Below, one piece after another: positions 17,034 to 24,779 of a DNA stretch of 33,703 bases. Source of the stretch: Halieaceae bacterium (GTDB taxonomy: Bacteria; Pseudomonadota; Gammaproteobacteria; Pseudomonadales; Halieaceae); contig JAPOQD010000021.1 in assembly GCA_026710905.1 (NCBI GenBank), forward strand, positions 1-33,703, written 5' to 3'. The notes under the pieces are model-generated. The model saw only the letters and a program-made list of their open reading frames with translations. It searched no databases and was not told the DNA's origin. The position numbers and the translations under genes were made by a program. How positions within the stretch are numbered: the first letter of the stretch is position 1; every line of letters begins with the position of its first letter.

Positions 17034-18106
17034 TGTCTGGTTTGTATCTGAGCCGCGGGCTGTTTCCCCATGATTTCCTGCGGCCCACGGTGGAGTTCAT
17101 TCTGCGCACCCAGCAGGAAAGCGGTGAAATTCCCTGGTTTGAGGGGGGTTACAGCGACCCCTGGGATCATGTAGAGGCCGCCATGGGCTTGAGTGTCGGC
17201 GGCGAATACGAGGCCGCGCTAAAAGCCTACCGCTGGCTGGTGCGCACCCAATTGGAAGATGGTAGCTGGTGGGCGGGTTATCGCGGGGCCGAGGTCGACA
17301 ATGGCGAGCGCCGCGAGACCAACTTTGTGGCCTACTTCGCCACCGGTGTATGGCACCATTTTCTGATTACCGGGGACCGGGACTTTTTGTTGGAAATGTG
17401 GCCGACCCTGGAACGGGCCATCGATTTTGTCGTGGCGCTGCAAACCAGACATGGGGATATTCTCTGGGCGGTGGACGCTAACAATAGCGCCAAGGATGAT
17501 GCCCTGCTTACCGGTTGCTCCTCAATCTACAAAAGCCTGGAATGCGCCCATAATATTGCTGTCACCCTGGAGCAGAGCCGTCCGCGCTGGCTGGCCGCGC
17601 GTACCGGCCTGGGTGCGGCTTTACGGCATAAGCCGGAACGCTTCGACCGCACTTGGGAAAGCAAGGCGCGTTACTCCATGGACTGGTTTTATCCGGTGCT
17701 CACCGGCGTTCTGCCGAAACGGGAAGCCCGGGCCCGCCTCGCCGGGCGCTGGGACGAGTTCGTCGAACAAGACCTTGGATGCCGCTGTGTTGCGGATGAA
17801 CCCTGGGTGACGGTAGCGGAAACCTGTGAACTGGTTCTCGCCCTGCTGGCTGCTGACAACCATGCCCAGGCGGTGCAGTTGTATAGCTGGCTACAGCGCT
17901 GGCGCCTTGATGATGGTTCCTACTGGACCGGCTACCAGTTTGCGCAAGACCTGCGCTGGCCGGATGAAAAGCCCACCTGGACCGCGGCCGCGATTCTGTT
18001 GGCGGCGGACGCGCTGACCGAGTACACCCCGGCTTCCCGCTTATTCCGCCAGGTTCAGTTGCTGGACTTCATGGAGACCGATGACCGCTGGTTACAGCCG
18101 GCGTAG
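17033..18106 (+). CDS. Prenyl/phenyltransferase-domain protein, alpha/alpha-toroid
   Basis: A 357-aa protein of the kind often annotated prenyltransferase or phenyltransferase domain-containing. The sequence suggests an alpha/alpha barrel like squalene cyclases or six-hairpin glycosidases. It has repeated aromatic-rich turns such as LEDGSWWAGYRG and LDDGSYWTGYQFA, and ends of helices with WPTLERAIDFV. No DXDD or other cyclase signature is obvious, so the activity is not assigned. The start overlaps the preceding methyltransferase as TGATG; a longer open frame from 16895 lies inside that gene and was rejected. It converges with the methyltransferase at 18092 with a 15-bp overlap of coding ends. 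Context points to glycan or lipid modification. Confidence 0.72.
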   Translation: MSGLYLSRGLFPHDFLRPTVEFILRTQQESGEIPWFEGGYSDPWDHVEAAMGLSVGGEYEAALKAYRWLVRTQLEDGSWWAGYRGAEVDNGERRETNFVAYFATGVWHHFLITGDRDFLLEMWPTLERAIDFVVALQTRHGDILWAVDANNSAKDDALLTGCSSIYKSLECAHNIAVTLEQSRPRWLAARTGLGAALRHKPERFDRTWESKARYSMDWFYPVLTGVLPKREARARLAGRWDEFVEQDLGCRCVADEPWVTVAETCELVLALLAADNHAQAVQLYSWLQRWRLDDGSYWTGYQFAQDLRWPDEKPTWTAAAILLAADALTEYTPASRLFRQVQLLDFMETDDRWLQPA

Positions 18107-18754
18107 CAACGCCAGGGTTTCCACCTGTTCAATGAGTTCGAACAAACCCGATTCCAGGGCCATCCGGTAGATCGTATAGGGCGCCTGGCCGCCCATCCCG
18201 GGATCGGGGAAAATATCGTGAATGGCCAATATGCCACCGCGCAACAGGTGCCCTGCCCAGCACCTGTAGTCAGTCAGCGCTGCTTCCAGGCTGTGCCCGC
18301 CGTCGATGAAGACCATGGCCAGTGGGGTGCGCCAGTAGCGTGCGGCCTGCGCGGAACCGGCCACGATCGGCGTCACTGACTCTTCCAACCCGGCGCGGCG
18401 GATATTGCGCCGAAATTCCCTGAACGAATCAATGCTTTTCTCCCCGGCGTCATACAGTTCGGGGTCGTGGTAAAGCTCACCAGGCTGGTGTTCCTCCGAG
18501 CCGCGATGGTGGTCGACAGCGAACAGCAGGCTGTTCTGTTGCTGGCAGGCCAGGCCCAGACAGATGGTGGATTTTCCGCAATAGCTGCCGATCTCCAATA
18601 CCGGGCCCAGTTCACTGACACTGGCCGCAGCCTCATACAGGGCAGTGGCTTCAGCGTCAGCGAGAAAGCCCTTGACCTGGTTTAATACAATGGGAGGGGT
18701 AAACATTCCGGGTTGTACCTGCACTTTTGATTTGCGGGCAGCCCTAACCCGCAT
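18092..18754 (-). CDS. Class I SAM-dependent methyltransferase (Methyltransf_24 type)
   Basis: A 220-aa methyltransferase. SAM motif I is VLEIGSYCGKSTICLGLA. AVDHHRGSEEHQ and the acidic FIDGGHSLEAALTDYRCW loop follow, with GGILAIHDIFPDPG after it. The pattern matches cephalosporin-hydroxylase/Methyltransf_24-like enzymes that act on sugars or secondary metabolites. The substrate is unknown. The start chosen, ATG at 18754, lies inside the left terminal repeat of element D and is preceded by GGAGG (plus-strand 18762-18766) at an ideal 7-base spacing. An internal ATG at 18706 has a poorer site. It faces the glycosyltransferase operon and probably shares its pathway. Confidence 0.82.
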   Translation of the reverse strand: MRVRAARKSKVQVQPGMFTPPIVLNQVKGFLADAEATALYEAAASVSELGPVLEIGSYCGKSTICLGLACQQQNSLLFAVDHHRGSEEHQPGELYHDPELYDAGEKSIDSFREFRRNIRRAGLEESVTPIVAGSAQAARYWRTPLAMVFIDGGHSLEAALTDYRCWAGHLLRGGILAIHDIFPDPGMGGQAPYTIYRMALESGLFELIEQVETLALLRRL

Positions 18755-19026
18755 ATTGCACCCTCCGGGCACATGGCACCAGATCGCTTGAGGCTGTCGA
18801 GAAAGTTCATATCTATCAATGAGTTATTCCTATTCTTTCAGCGTTGTCACTCTTACGAAGAGCGCTGGATGCGAACCTGTACCCGAAGGGTGCTCGCTGG
18901 TCTTTTACGTCGAGACATGGCCATGCTCCCTCAACCATAGTCACCACTATGCTTTCGGTCGCCAGCCCCTGTCTCGACGTAAAATCCTGCGCGATCATCG
19001 CATCCGCTGATGCAATATGCGGGCTA
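18745..19026. repeat. MITE-like repeat copy D
   Basis: 16-bp terminal repeats at 18745-18760 and 19011-19026 (15 of 16 match; TA(A/G)CCCGCATATTGCA) bound a ~282-bp element. Its interior is closely related to copy B. It has an 11-bp stem ACGTCGAGACA/TGTCTCGACGT enclosing CATAGTCACCACTATG. Relative to B it has extra bases, including CCTCCGGGC next to the left end and a CCCGAAGGGTG stretch. The left end provides the start codon and Shine-Dalgarno of the methyltransferase gene. The element fills the gap up to the tolC 3' end. Confidence 0.9.
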
Positions 19027-19078
19027 AGTTCGACAGCTCGCCGGCCGGTTGGGGCGGATACTCGAACGGCAACTTCGG

Positions 19079-20521
19079 CTATTCGCTGGCCGGGTAGGGT
19101 GTACCGCTGCGTTTACCGGCGGTGGGCGCGGCGGGGGGTTTCAGATAGCTTTCCAACCGGTAAATGTCTTCCGGTTTGAGTATGCCCGCCTGCTTCTTCA
19201 GTCGAAACTGATGGTTGATGTAATCGTAGCGCGCATTGGCGTAGTCACGCTTGGCCGCGAACAGGGTGTTCTGTGCGTCCAGCACATCGACAATGTTGCG
19301 GGTGCCGACTTCATAACCGGCGGTAGTGGCATCCAGTGCGCTCTGCGAGGAAGTGATGCCCTGCTTTTGCGCAGCCACCCGCTCCACATCGCTGATCACC
19401 GTCATATGCAGTGAGCGGGTTTCGGTGACGATATTGCGCATCAGGTTGATCCGGTTTTCCAGCGCGGCAATATAATTCTGCGCAGCCTGGCGGCGGCTGG
19501 CGCTGAGGGCGCCACCGCTGTACAAGGGCAGTTCCACCCGCAACTGAATCATCTCCCGCTCTTCTTCATTGCCGGGGTTGATATCGAAAATTGACGGTGG
19601 GTAGCGTTCGAGGTCACCCTCGGTCTCAAAATCCGAATAGGCCAGCATGCCACGGATACTGGGCAGGTGCTCGGCCTTGTGGGCCTTTGCGGTCTGACGC
19701 GCGGCCTGCTCGGCGAAACGGGCCGCCCGCAGCCGAAAATTGTTTTTCAGGGCGAAATCCACCCAGTCCTTGCGCGTTTCAGGCACCGGTTTCTCAACGG
19801 AGAATTCTTCGCTCAGCAGATACAGGTTGGAGTGGTAGTTGCCGGTCAGTACCGATAGCCGCTCCAGCGCCACGTTGACATTATTTTCATCGACGATGCG
19901 CCCGGCCCGGGCCAGGTCAAAGGCGGCGCGTGCTTCATGCACATCGGTGATGGCGGACAGACCCACTTCAAAGCGCTGCCGGGTCTGCTCAAGATGGCGT
20001 GCAAAGGCCCGCTCCCGGGCCTGGGATGCCTGCAGGGTGTCCTGCGCCCGCAACACGCCGAAATAGGTTTCCACGACTCGCTCTATCAGATCCTGCTGGT
20101 CCGCCGCGAAACTGGCTTCCGCCCGCTGACTGATTTTCTCTCCGGCCTGGAAGTTGAACCAGGCGGGCAGGTCGAACAGGGCCTGGTTGAGAGAGATTTG
20201 ATAGCCGTAGCGATCCAGGTCCGTATTGGTCGATCCCTCCATTGGTGAAAATTCACCGGTGTCTCGGTCGAAGTCCAGATTTTCCGAGATGGTGTCGGTA
20301 TTGGTGTTGGTGAACTCGTAGTTGACATTGACTTGCGGCAGCAGTGCGGCGCGGCCGAGATTTCTGGATTCGGAATTGGCCAGGAACTGGGCTTTCAGGG
20401 ATTTGAGCTGGGCGTCATTGGCCAGCGCCAACTCGTAGATTTCGCCAAGTTTGTCAGCGCTGCCGGTGGCCGAAACCAGCAACAGCAAACAGCCAAACAA
20501 GGTGGAGGCGTAACACTTCAT
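19079..20521 (-). CDS. tolC: TolC family outer membrane channel protein
   Basis: Outer membrane efflux/secretion channel that docks with RND, ABC or MFS pumps through a membrane-fusion protein. It is 480 aa. A signal peptide covers about residues 1-22, with probable cleavage after TGSA. Two OEP repeats follow, each with long alpha-helical hairpins: LGRAALLPQVNVNYEF and the SNRRQAAQN-like helix (here SASRRQAAQNYIAALENR). The end has VGTRNIVDVLDAQNTLFAAKRDYANARYDYI, the conserved C-terminal helix. No pump genes are adjacent. Confidence 0.93.
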   Translation of the reverse strand: MKCYASTLFGCLLLLVSATGSADKLGEIYELALANDAQLKSLKAQFLANSESRNLGRAALLPQVNVNYEFTNTNTDTISENLDFDRDTGEFSPMEGSTNTDLDRYGYQISLNQALFDLPAWFNFQAGEKISQRAEASFAADQQDLIERVVETYFGVLRAQDTLQASQARERAFARHLEQTRQRFEVGLSAITDVHEARAAFDLARAGRIVDENNVNVALERLSVLTGNYHSNLYLLSEEFSVEKPVPETRKDWVDFALKNNFRLRAARFAEQAARQTAKAHKAEHLPSIRGMLAYSDFETEGDLERYPPSIFDINPGNEEEREMIQLRVELPLYSGGALSASRRQAAQNYIAALENRINLMRNIVTETRSLHMTVISDVERVAAQKQGITSSQSALDATTAGYEVGTRNIVDVLDAQNTLFAAKRDYANARYDYINHQFRLKKQAGILKPEDIYRLESYLKPPAAPTAGKRSGTPYPASE

Positions 20522-20916
20522 CAGGTAGGTCTCTGCGTTATCGAACCCGGCCTAGCCGGAGCGGCGCCCATCATACCTTGTTGGCCAAAGTAGTGAAAAC
20601 AACAGCCTGCAGAATGAACTTTCTGGAGGGTAGCCAGCATCACCATTTGTACTATCGGTGATGAGCTAAAAAGAGCGGCTACGTATCCACGCTGCCAAAC
20701 AGGGGCATTCCATGGAATAAACACCGGTTCTCGTTCTGTTGGTTGGTACGAAGACGCTGTTATCGAGTGGGTTGAATCGAGACAGCAGGCGTGAAGTCAC
20801 CCTCTTAAAATATGGGAAGAACACTCCGCAGCTCACACCCAATACAAAACGACCAATATTGTAGTCATTTCATAGATTACCGTAGATTGAGCCGCCTATC
20901 ATCTACTGGCTCACAG
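20522..20916. other. 395-bp gap with no supported gene
   Basis: This stretch lies between the tolC start and the end of the second DUF4143 ATPase. Base composition becomes more AT-rich than in the flanking core genes from about 20600 onward. The only structure I see is a small dyad, CATCACC (20638-20644) with GGTGATG (20657-20663). The short minus-strand open frame here shows no recognisable protein. The tolC promoter presumably lies near 20530-20600, but I cannot point to its elements. Confidence 0.5.
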
Positions 20917-22170
20917 TTAGGCAGGTATTAGCAAGCTGATAGGTACAGCAAACAATCTATCCCCAAAGGGTACTATGCTATCACCATCATAAAACACGAC
21001 GCCTGCAGTAAAGTGTCTTCCATAAGCATCCCTCAATTTCTTCAGGCCTTTAAAGTCACTCTCGGTGACGGTCGCTGCAGCTTTTATTTCTATACCTGCC
21101 ACCTGCTTACCTTGCTCAATGACGATATCAACTTCCACCTTGTCTTTATTGCGAAAATGGAAGAAATTCAGGCTCTCATTATGCCAATCAGCGTATTTCC
21201 TCAACTCTTGATAAATAAAGGTTTCCAGCAGCTGGCCTAACAAAGCTCTGTCCTGCCAGAGGGTTTTGCTATTCACTCCCAACAGAGCGCAAGCCAGGCC
21301 AGTATCTGACAAGTGTAGCTTGGGTGTTTTAATCAATCGGCTTAGGCGGTTGTTATGCCAGGGCTGTAACAGCTCAATCAAAAACAACTGTTCCAGTAAT
21401 GCCAGGTAATCGCGGATAGTTGGATGGCTGAGTGCAAAAGGTGAAGCCAGTTCAGCGGACACGAACAAGCGCGCTGTTTGACTGGAGGCCAATGCCAGCA
21501 GGCGAGGTAAAACCTCCAAGTTACGGATGTGTGCGATATCTTGGACATCGCGTTGTACGATGGTAGTTATGTAATCACGATACCAATTGCTGCGACGCTT
21601 TTCACTGCTGCGGGCAATAGCTGCTGGATAACCACCTACACATATAATGTCTGCAAGATCTTCACCCAAACGACGGTATTGACCTTGGTTGGCAGCATCA
21701 CCAAAGTCGGCATCAAACAACTGCTGCAAGAATCCAGAGGGGCTCCCTGCTATTTCAGTTCGAGCCAACGGGCGCAAGTGTATGATTTCCATACGTCCAG
21801 CCAATGAATCGGCGAGTTTCGGCAAGAGCAGAACATTGGCCGAGCCAGTCAGGATAAACCGCCCCGGCTTTCGGTTGTTATCAACACTTGCCTTGATCGC
21901 GGTGAAGAGCTCAGGAACTCGCTGGACTTCATCGAGAATCACATACTCGGGCAAGCTTTGAATAAAGCCAATAGGGTCAATCTGCGCTGCTTGCCGCTGG
22001 GTATCATCATCAAAGTTGATGTAGTGATAACCTTGCTGCTGACCTACCTCCTGGGCCAATGTTGTTTTACCACACTGCCGAGACCCATGAATGAGGATAA
22101 CCGGAGTATCAACCATCGCTTCACGCAATAGCTGACCTGAGTATCTTGGGTAGTGTGTTATATCGGTCAT
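20917..22170 (-). CDS. AAA_14/DUF4143 ATP-binding protein (second copy)
   Basis: Predicted ATPase of the same broad family as the gene at 7290 but clearly divergent from it. It is 417 aa from the ATG at 22170; a GTG at 22188 is an alternative. Walker A GSRQCGKTT is at residues 29-37, and Walker B is YVILDEVQRVPELF. TGSANVLLLPKLADSLAGR is the sensor region. The C-terminal DUF4143 part has VEVDIVIEQ and AGIEIKAAA, the PD-(D/E)XK-like pattern. Composition is more AT-rich than the core genes. Five 22-bp direct repeats end only 37 bp from its ATG, suggesting specific control of this gene. The biological role of the family is unknown. Confidence 0.85.
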   Translation of the reverse strand: MTDITHYPRYSGQLLREAMVDTPVILIHGSRQCGKTTLAQEVGQQQGYHYINFDDDTQRQAAQIDPIGFIQSLPEYVILDEVQRVPELFTAIKASVDNNRKPGRFILTGSANVLLLPKLADSLAGRMEIIHLRPLARTEIAGSPSGFLQQLFDADFGDAANQGQYRRLGEDLADIICVGGYPAAIARSSEKRRSNWYRDYITTIVQRDVQDIAHIRNLEVLPRLLALASSQTARLFVSAELASPFALSHPTIRDYLALLEQLFLIELLQPWHNNRLSRLIKTPKLHLSDTGLACALLGVNSKTLWQDRALLGQLLETFIYQELRKYADWHNESLNFFHFRNKDKVEVDIVIEQGKQVAGIEIKAAATVTESDFKGLKKLRDAYGRHFTAGVVFYDGDSIVPFGDRLFAVPISLLIPA

Positions 22171-22206
22171 CAGTATCTTGTCATCCACTTCTACACGGTC
22201 AATTTA

Positions 22207-22316
22207 CATCGGCCAAATGAAAATAAGTCTTCGGCTAAGTGTAAACAACATTTCGGCTATATGAAAATAAATATTCGTCCAGATGAAAGCAAACATTCGG
22301 CCATATGAAAATAAAA
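22207..22316. repeat. Five tandem 22-bp direct repeats upstream of the ATPase
   Basis: Five units of exactly 22 bp run without spacers. The CGG (or CGT in unit 4) triplet recurs at 22210, 22232, 22254, 22276 and 22298. The plus-strand consensus is about ATTCGGCCATATGAAAATAA. Units 3 and 5 are closest to consensus; units 2 and 4 have diverged. Two helical turns per unit would place a bound protein on one face of the DNA. It resembles an iteron or operator array, not a CRISPR, because nothing separates the units. Confidence 0.88.
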
Positions 22317-22423
22317 AGTTGAATTGAAGAGGTAACAGCAACCACGACATACAGCCAATAGGCGCGCAACAAATTGATTTAAAAGAACTTTTTAAACTCC
22401 CCAAGGATTAAGGCACTCCCTGA

Positions 22424-22657
22424 TCAAGGCTGAAATTCCATCAGCTCATTATCGCGAGTCTCATAGGCTTCGATCCCCTTGTTAACCAGGTCAATCAACG
22501 GATTCAGGGGCTCATCCTTGGTATCTTCTGCCAATTCCAATAGTTCTTCTATGGCAATAAGAGCTTGTTGGTAATCATCTTCAGTGCGCGGGTCTACATA
22601 GCGCCGCGCCGTCACCATGAATTTATGGTAAGCATCCACTAAAGCTGTATGGGGCAT
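22424..22657 (-). CDS. HigA-like antitoxin N-terminal fragment
   Basis: A 77-aa protein. Its second half reads RTEDDYQQALIAIEELLEL, then PLIDLVNKGIEAYETRDNE. This resembles the N-terminal region of HigA-type antitoxins (TEADYxxALxxIExL...LVEAYE). The helix-turn-helix that normally follows is missing: the frame stops after LMEFQP. No HigB-like toxin is visible on either side. It is either a truncated remnant or a small free-standing relative. The region is AT-rich and lies between the repeat array and ssrA. Confidence 0.5.
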   Translation of the reverse strand: MPHTALVDAYHKFMVTARRYVDPRTEDDYQQALIAIEELLELAEDTKDEPLNPLIDLVNKGIEAYETRDNELMEFQP

Positions 22658-22711
22658 AGCACCCGAATACGAGTATCAGATAACGCCATGGCATCAACAC
22701 TCCCTGTCATC

Positions 22712-22762
22712 TTGTTGGGTCCTATTTTCAGAACCCAACAAACTCCTTAATAAGACCCAACA
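22712..22762. promoter_or_regulatory. Triple TTGTTGGGT-type motif upstream of the HigA-like gene
   Basis: TTGTTGGGT (22712-22720) pairs with ACCCAACAA (22733-22741), and GACCCAACA recurs at 22754-22762. The three related sites lie 55-105 bp upstream of the HigA-like start codon on its promoter side. Antitoxin autorepression at dyads of this kind is usual, so an operator is possible. No U-tract follows, which argues against a terminator. The remaining part of 22658-22815 holds nothing else I recognise. Confidence 0.35.
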
Positions 22763-22816
22763 GAAATCGAGGATTTTGCCGGATCAACCAGGACAACATA
22801 GCACCAACTGTACACG

Positions 22817-22848
22817 AAAAAGCCCCGTAAAACAGTGTCTTACGGGGC
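22817..22848 (-). terminator. Rho-independent terminator of ssrA
   Basis: On the minus strand GCCCCGTAA and TTACGGGGC (plus 22840-22848 and 22822-22830) form a 9-bp stem with a 9-base loop, followed by TTTTT. It lies 28 bp beyond the mature tmRNA 3' end. Confidence 0.88.
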
Positions 22849-22875
22849 CTTATCGGACTTCTTAAGATTGGTTGT

Positions 22876-23232
22876 TGGTGGAGGCGGCGGGAGTTGAACC
22901 CGCGTCCGTCAGTTCTCTGCCTTCAGCTCTACCTGCTTAGATTCCGTCTATTGATTTAGCGGGAAACAGCCCGGCGGGCAGGACGTAAACCGCGATCCTG
23001 TACTTGATTTAACAGCGCCACCCCAGGCAGATTTTGCTGCGAACCAGTTCTATATGACAGTCAGTAGCGCGGGGCTGGTACCTTGCTAAAGACCGCTAGC
23101 GGGGTTCAGGCCGCCAGAGCGTAGTTGTCGTCGTTGGCAACTATAGGGTTACAGCTTTGGATTAACGTGATTGGCTGTCATCACGGCATGCACTTCAGGT
23201 TTCGTAACCGGCGTCGAATCCGTATCGCCCCC
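22876..23232 (-). ncRNA. ssrA: tmRNA (SsrA)
   Basis: Transfer-messenger RNA that rescues stalled ribosomes and tags the incomplete proteins. It is 357 nt. The 5' end GGGGGCG (from 23232) pairs with CGCCTCC before the 3' ACCA; the CCA is encoded. The T-arm sequence GGGTTCAACTCCCG is near the 3' end. The 5' domain has GATTCGACGCCGG. The tag frame at 23106-23138 encodes ANDDNYALAA followed by TGA, with GCC as resume codon. Conserved pseudoknot segments fill the region between. Its protein partner smpB is immediately upstream on the same strand. A terminator follows at 22817. Confidence 0.97.
23106..23138 (-). other. tmRNA tag-peptide reading frame
   Basis: Ten sense codons, GCC to GCC, and a TGA stop give ANDDNYALAA. 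The C-terminal LAA is the ClpXP/ClpAP degradation signal. The frame lies within ssrA. Confidence 0.95.
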
Positions 23233-23368
23233 AATTCAATGAACCGCCAATTATGCCGGATTTCCTCGCAAAAATCCTGCCCCGGCATCCGCTGCTGGAA
23301 AAATACCGCAAAATTGCTGGTGAGGCCCCGGCTTGCCGCTGCTGCTTGGGGCGGGATTCATATCCGCT

Positions 23369-23860
23369 TCATTGCTGCGCCGGTTGCTTGACGCTATCGC
23401 GCAGCAAGCGCTGTTTTTGCCGGTCCCAGTCGCGCTGCTTTAGCGTTTCGCGCTTGTCCTGGGCCTGCTTGCCGGTGGCCAGGGCGAGGCCGGCCTTGAC
23501 CAGATGGCCCTTCCAGTACAGAGAGGTGCAGACACAGGTCAGGCCCTTTTGTTGTGTTGCCGCGAGGATTTTCGCCAACTCTTTTTTATGCAGCAGTAGT
23601 TTTCGGGTACGGGTGGGGTCGATGAACGGGTGGGTGGATGCGGTGTTGAGGGGGCTGATGGCAAGGCCGATCAGCAGCGCTTCACCTCCCTTCATGAGTA
23701 CATAGGTGTCGGTGAGTTGCGCCTTGCCCTGGCGCAGACTTTTAACTTCCCAGCCTTGTAGCGCCAACCCCGCCTCGAATTTCTCGCCCAGTTCAAAGTC
23801 GCGGCTGGCGCCCTTGTTTCGGGCAATGGTCTTGCTGGCGGATTTTGGCTGCTTGCTCAT
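23369..23860 (-). CDS. smpB: SsrA-binding protein SmpB
   Basis: Binds the tRNA-like domain of tmRNA and is needed for trans-translation. It is 163 aa from the ATG at 23860; an ATG three codons earlier is possible. The OB-fold body has [19 protein letters not shown] and LLLHKKEL. The basic C-terminal tail ends [21 protein letters not shown], which reads the mRNA channel. It is encoded just upstream of ssrA on the same strand and is divergent from ratA, with 28 bp between start codons. Confidence 0.95.
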   Translation of the reverse strand: MSKQPKSASKTIARNKGASRDFELGEKFEAGLALQGWEVKSLRQGKAQLTDTYVLMKGGEALLIGLAISPLNTASTHPFIDPTRTRKLLLHKKELAKILAATQQKGLTCVCTSLYWKGHLVKAGLALATGKQAQDKRETLKQRDWDRQKQRLLRDSVKQPAQQ

Positions 23861-23888
23861 GGCGCGCATTATGCCGCAAAATCACTGC

Positions 23889-24452
23889 ATGACCATCATT
23901 CAACGAAGCGCCCTGCTGCCCTATTCCGCCCACCAGGTGTACCGCCTGGTCGATGATATCGAGTCTTATCCCCAATATATGGAGGGTTGTGTCGGCGCCC
24001 GGGTTCTGAAGCGTGAGCCAGGCAGGGTGGAGGCGCGGCTGGAACTGGCGCGGGCGGGTATCAGCCGCGGCTTTTCCACCCGCAATCGTTTGCGGCCACC
24101 CCACTCCATTGAACTGGAGTTGCTGGAAGGACCCTTTGACAGTTTTTCCGGCCGATGGCGGTTCCAGGCTCTGGGTCAAACTGCCTGCAAGGTCAGCCTT
24201 GACCTGGAATTCACTCTCAACAACTCGGTGGTGGGTGTTGCCGCGGCCAGATTGTTTGACCCGGTTACCATCCAATTGGTGGATTCACTGAGCCGGCGCG
24301 CCCGCCAGGTCTATGGCCCGGCCTCTGTAGAGGCTGGACTGAAGACTGGGGCTGAAAGTGGCGTTGGCAAGCGAGTCGCAAGTGTGGGAACAGGTGCAAG
24401 ACCGGGAACTGGGCCGGAAGCAGTGACAGAGACAAAAGCGATAACGGGGTAG
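23889..24452 (+). CDS. ratA: RatA family START-domain protein with C-terminal extension
   Basis: Small START/Coq10-like protein. E. coli RatA was reported as an inhibitor of 70S ribosome assembly, and the family is also linked to ubiquinone binding. It is 187 aa. The family start MTIIQRSALLPYSAHQVYRLVDDIE decided the ATG at 23889; an ATG at 23871 is less likely. The core runs through residue ~142 (DSLSRRARQVYG). Beyond it are about 45 Gly/Thr/Ala/Lys-rich residues not seen in the usual ~145-aa family. The neighbour ratB and the smpB/ssrA pair are the normal context. Confidence 0.9.
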   Translation: MTIIQRSALLPYSAHQVYRLVDDIESYPQYMEGCVGARVLKREPGRVEARLELARAGISRGFSTRNRLRPPHSIELELLEGPFDSFSGRWRFQALGQTACKVSLDLEFTLNNSVVGVAAARLFDPVTIQLVDSLSRRARQVYGPASVEAGLKTGAESGVGKRVASVGTGARPGTGPEAVTETKAITG

Positions 24453-24461
24453 GTGAAAACC

Positions 24462-24779
24462 ATGACAGAAGCAGACAGAATTTCCGTGGAAGTAGCCTAT
24501 GCCGAGCCTGACAAGCAGGAAATCATCTCCCTGGAGGTGGCCCCCGGCACCACAGCGGTGCAGGCGGTGGCGCAGTCCGGTATCGACAAGAACTTTCCTG
24601 ACTTGCAACTGGAAGGGGCCGACCTGGGTATTTTCGGCAACCCCGTCAGCGGTGGCCAGGTGTTACAGGGCGGCGACCGCGTGGAAATTTATCGGCCATT
24701 GACAATCGATCCGAAAGAGGTGAGAAAGCGTCGCGCAGCGGAGGCAAAAGAGAGGCGCGCCAGGGAAAAGAGCGGCTAG
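24462..24779 (+). CDS. ratB: RnfH family ubiquitin-like protein RatB
   Basis: Beta-grasp, ubiquitin-like protein of the RnfH/UPF0125 family, 105 aa. The fold is seen in ISVEVAYAEPDKQEIISLEV, then GIFGNPVSGGQVLQGGDRVEIYRPL and a basic tail DPKEVRKRRAAEAKERR. Its function is not firmly known. AGGTG (24451-24455) precedes the ATG by 6 bases; a GTG at 24453 is an alternative. The TAG stop consists of the first bases of repeat end E, so the repeat sets the gene's 3' boundary. Confidence 0.9.
   Translation: MTEADRISVEVAYAEPDKQEIISLEVAPGTTAVQAVAQSGIDKNFPDLQLEGADLGIFGNPVSGGQVLQGGDRVEIYRPLTIDPKEVRKRRAAEAKERRAREKSG

Noticed and set aside
22207-22316. CRISPR-like array
   Set aside because: The units are directly tandem at 22 bp with no spacers, and no cas gene is in the window.
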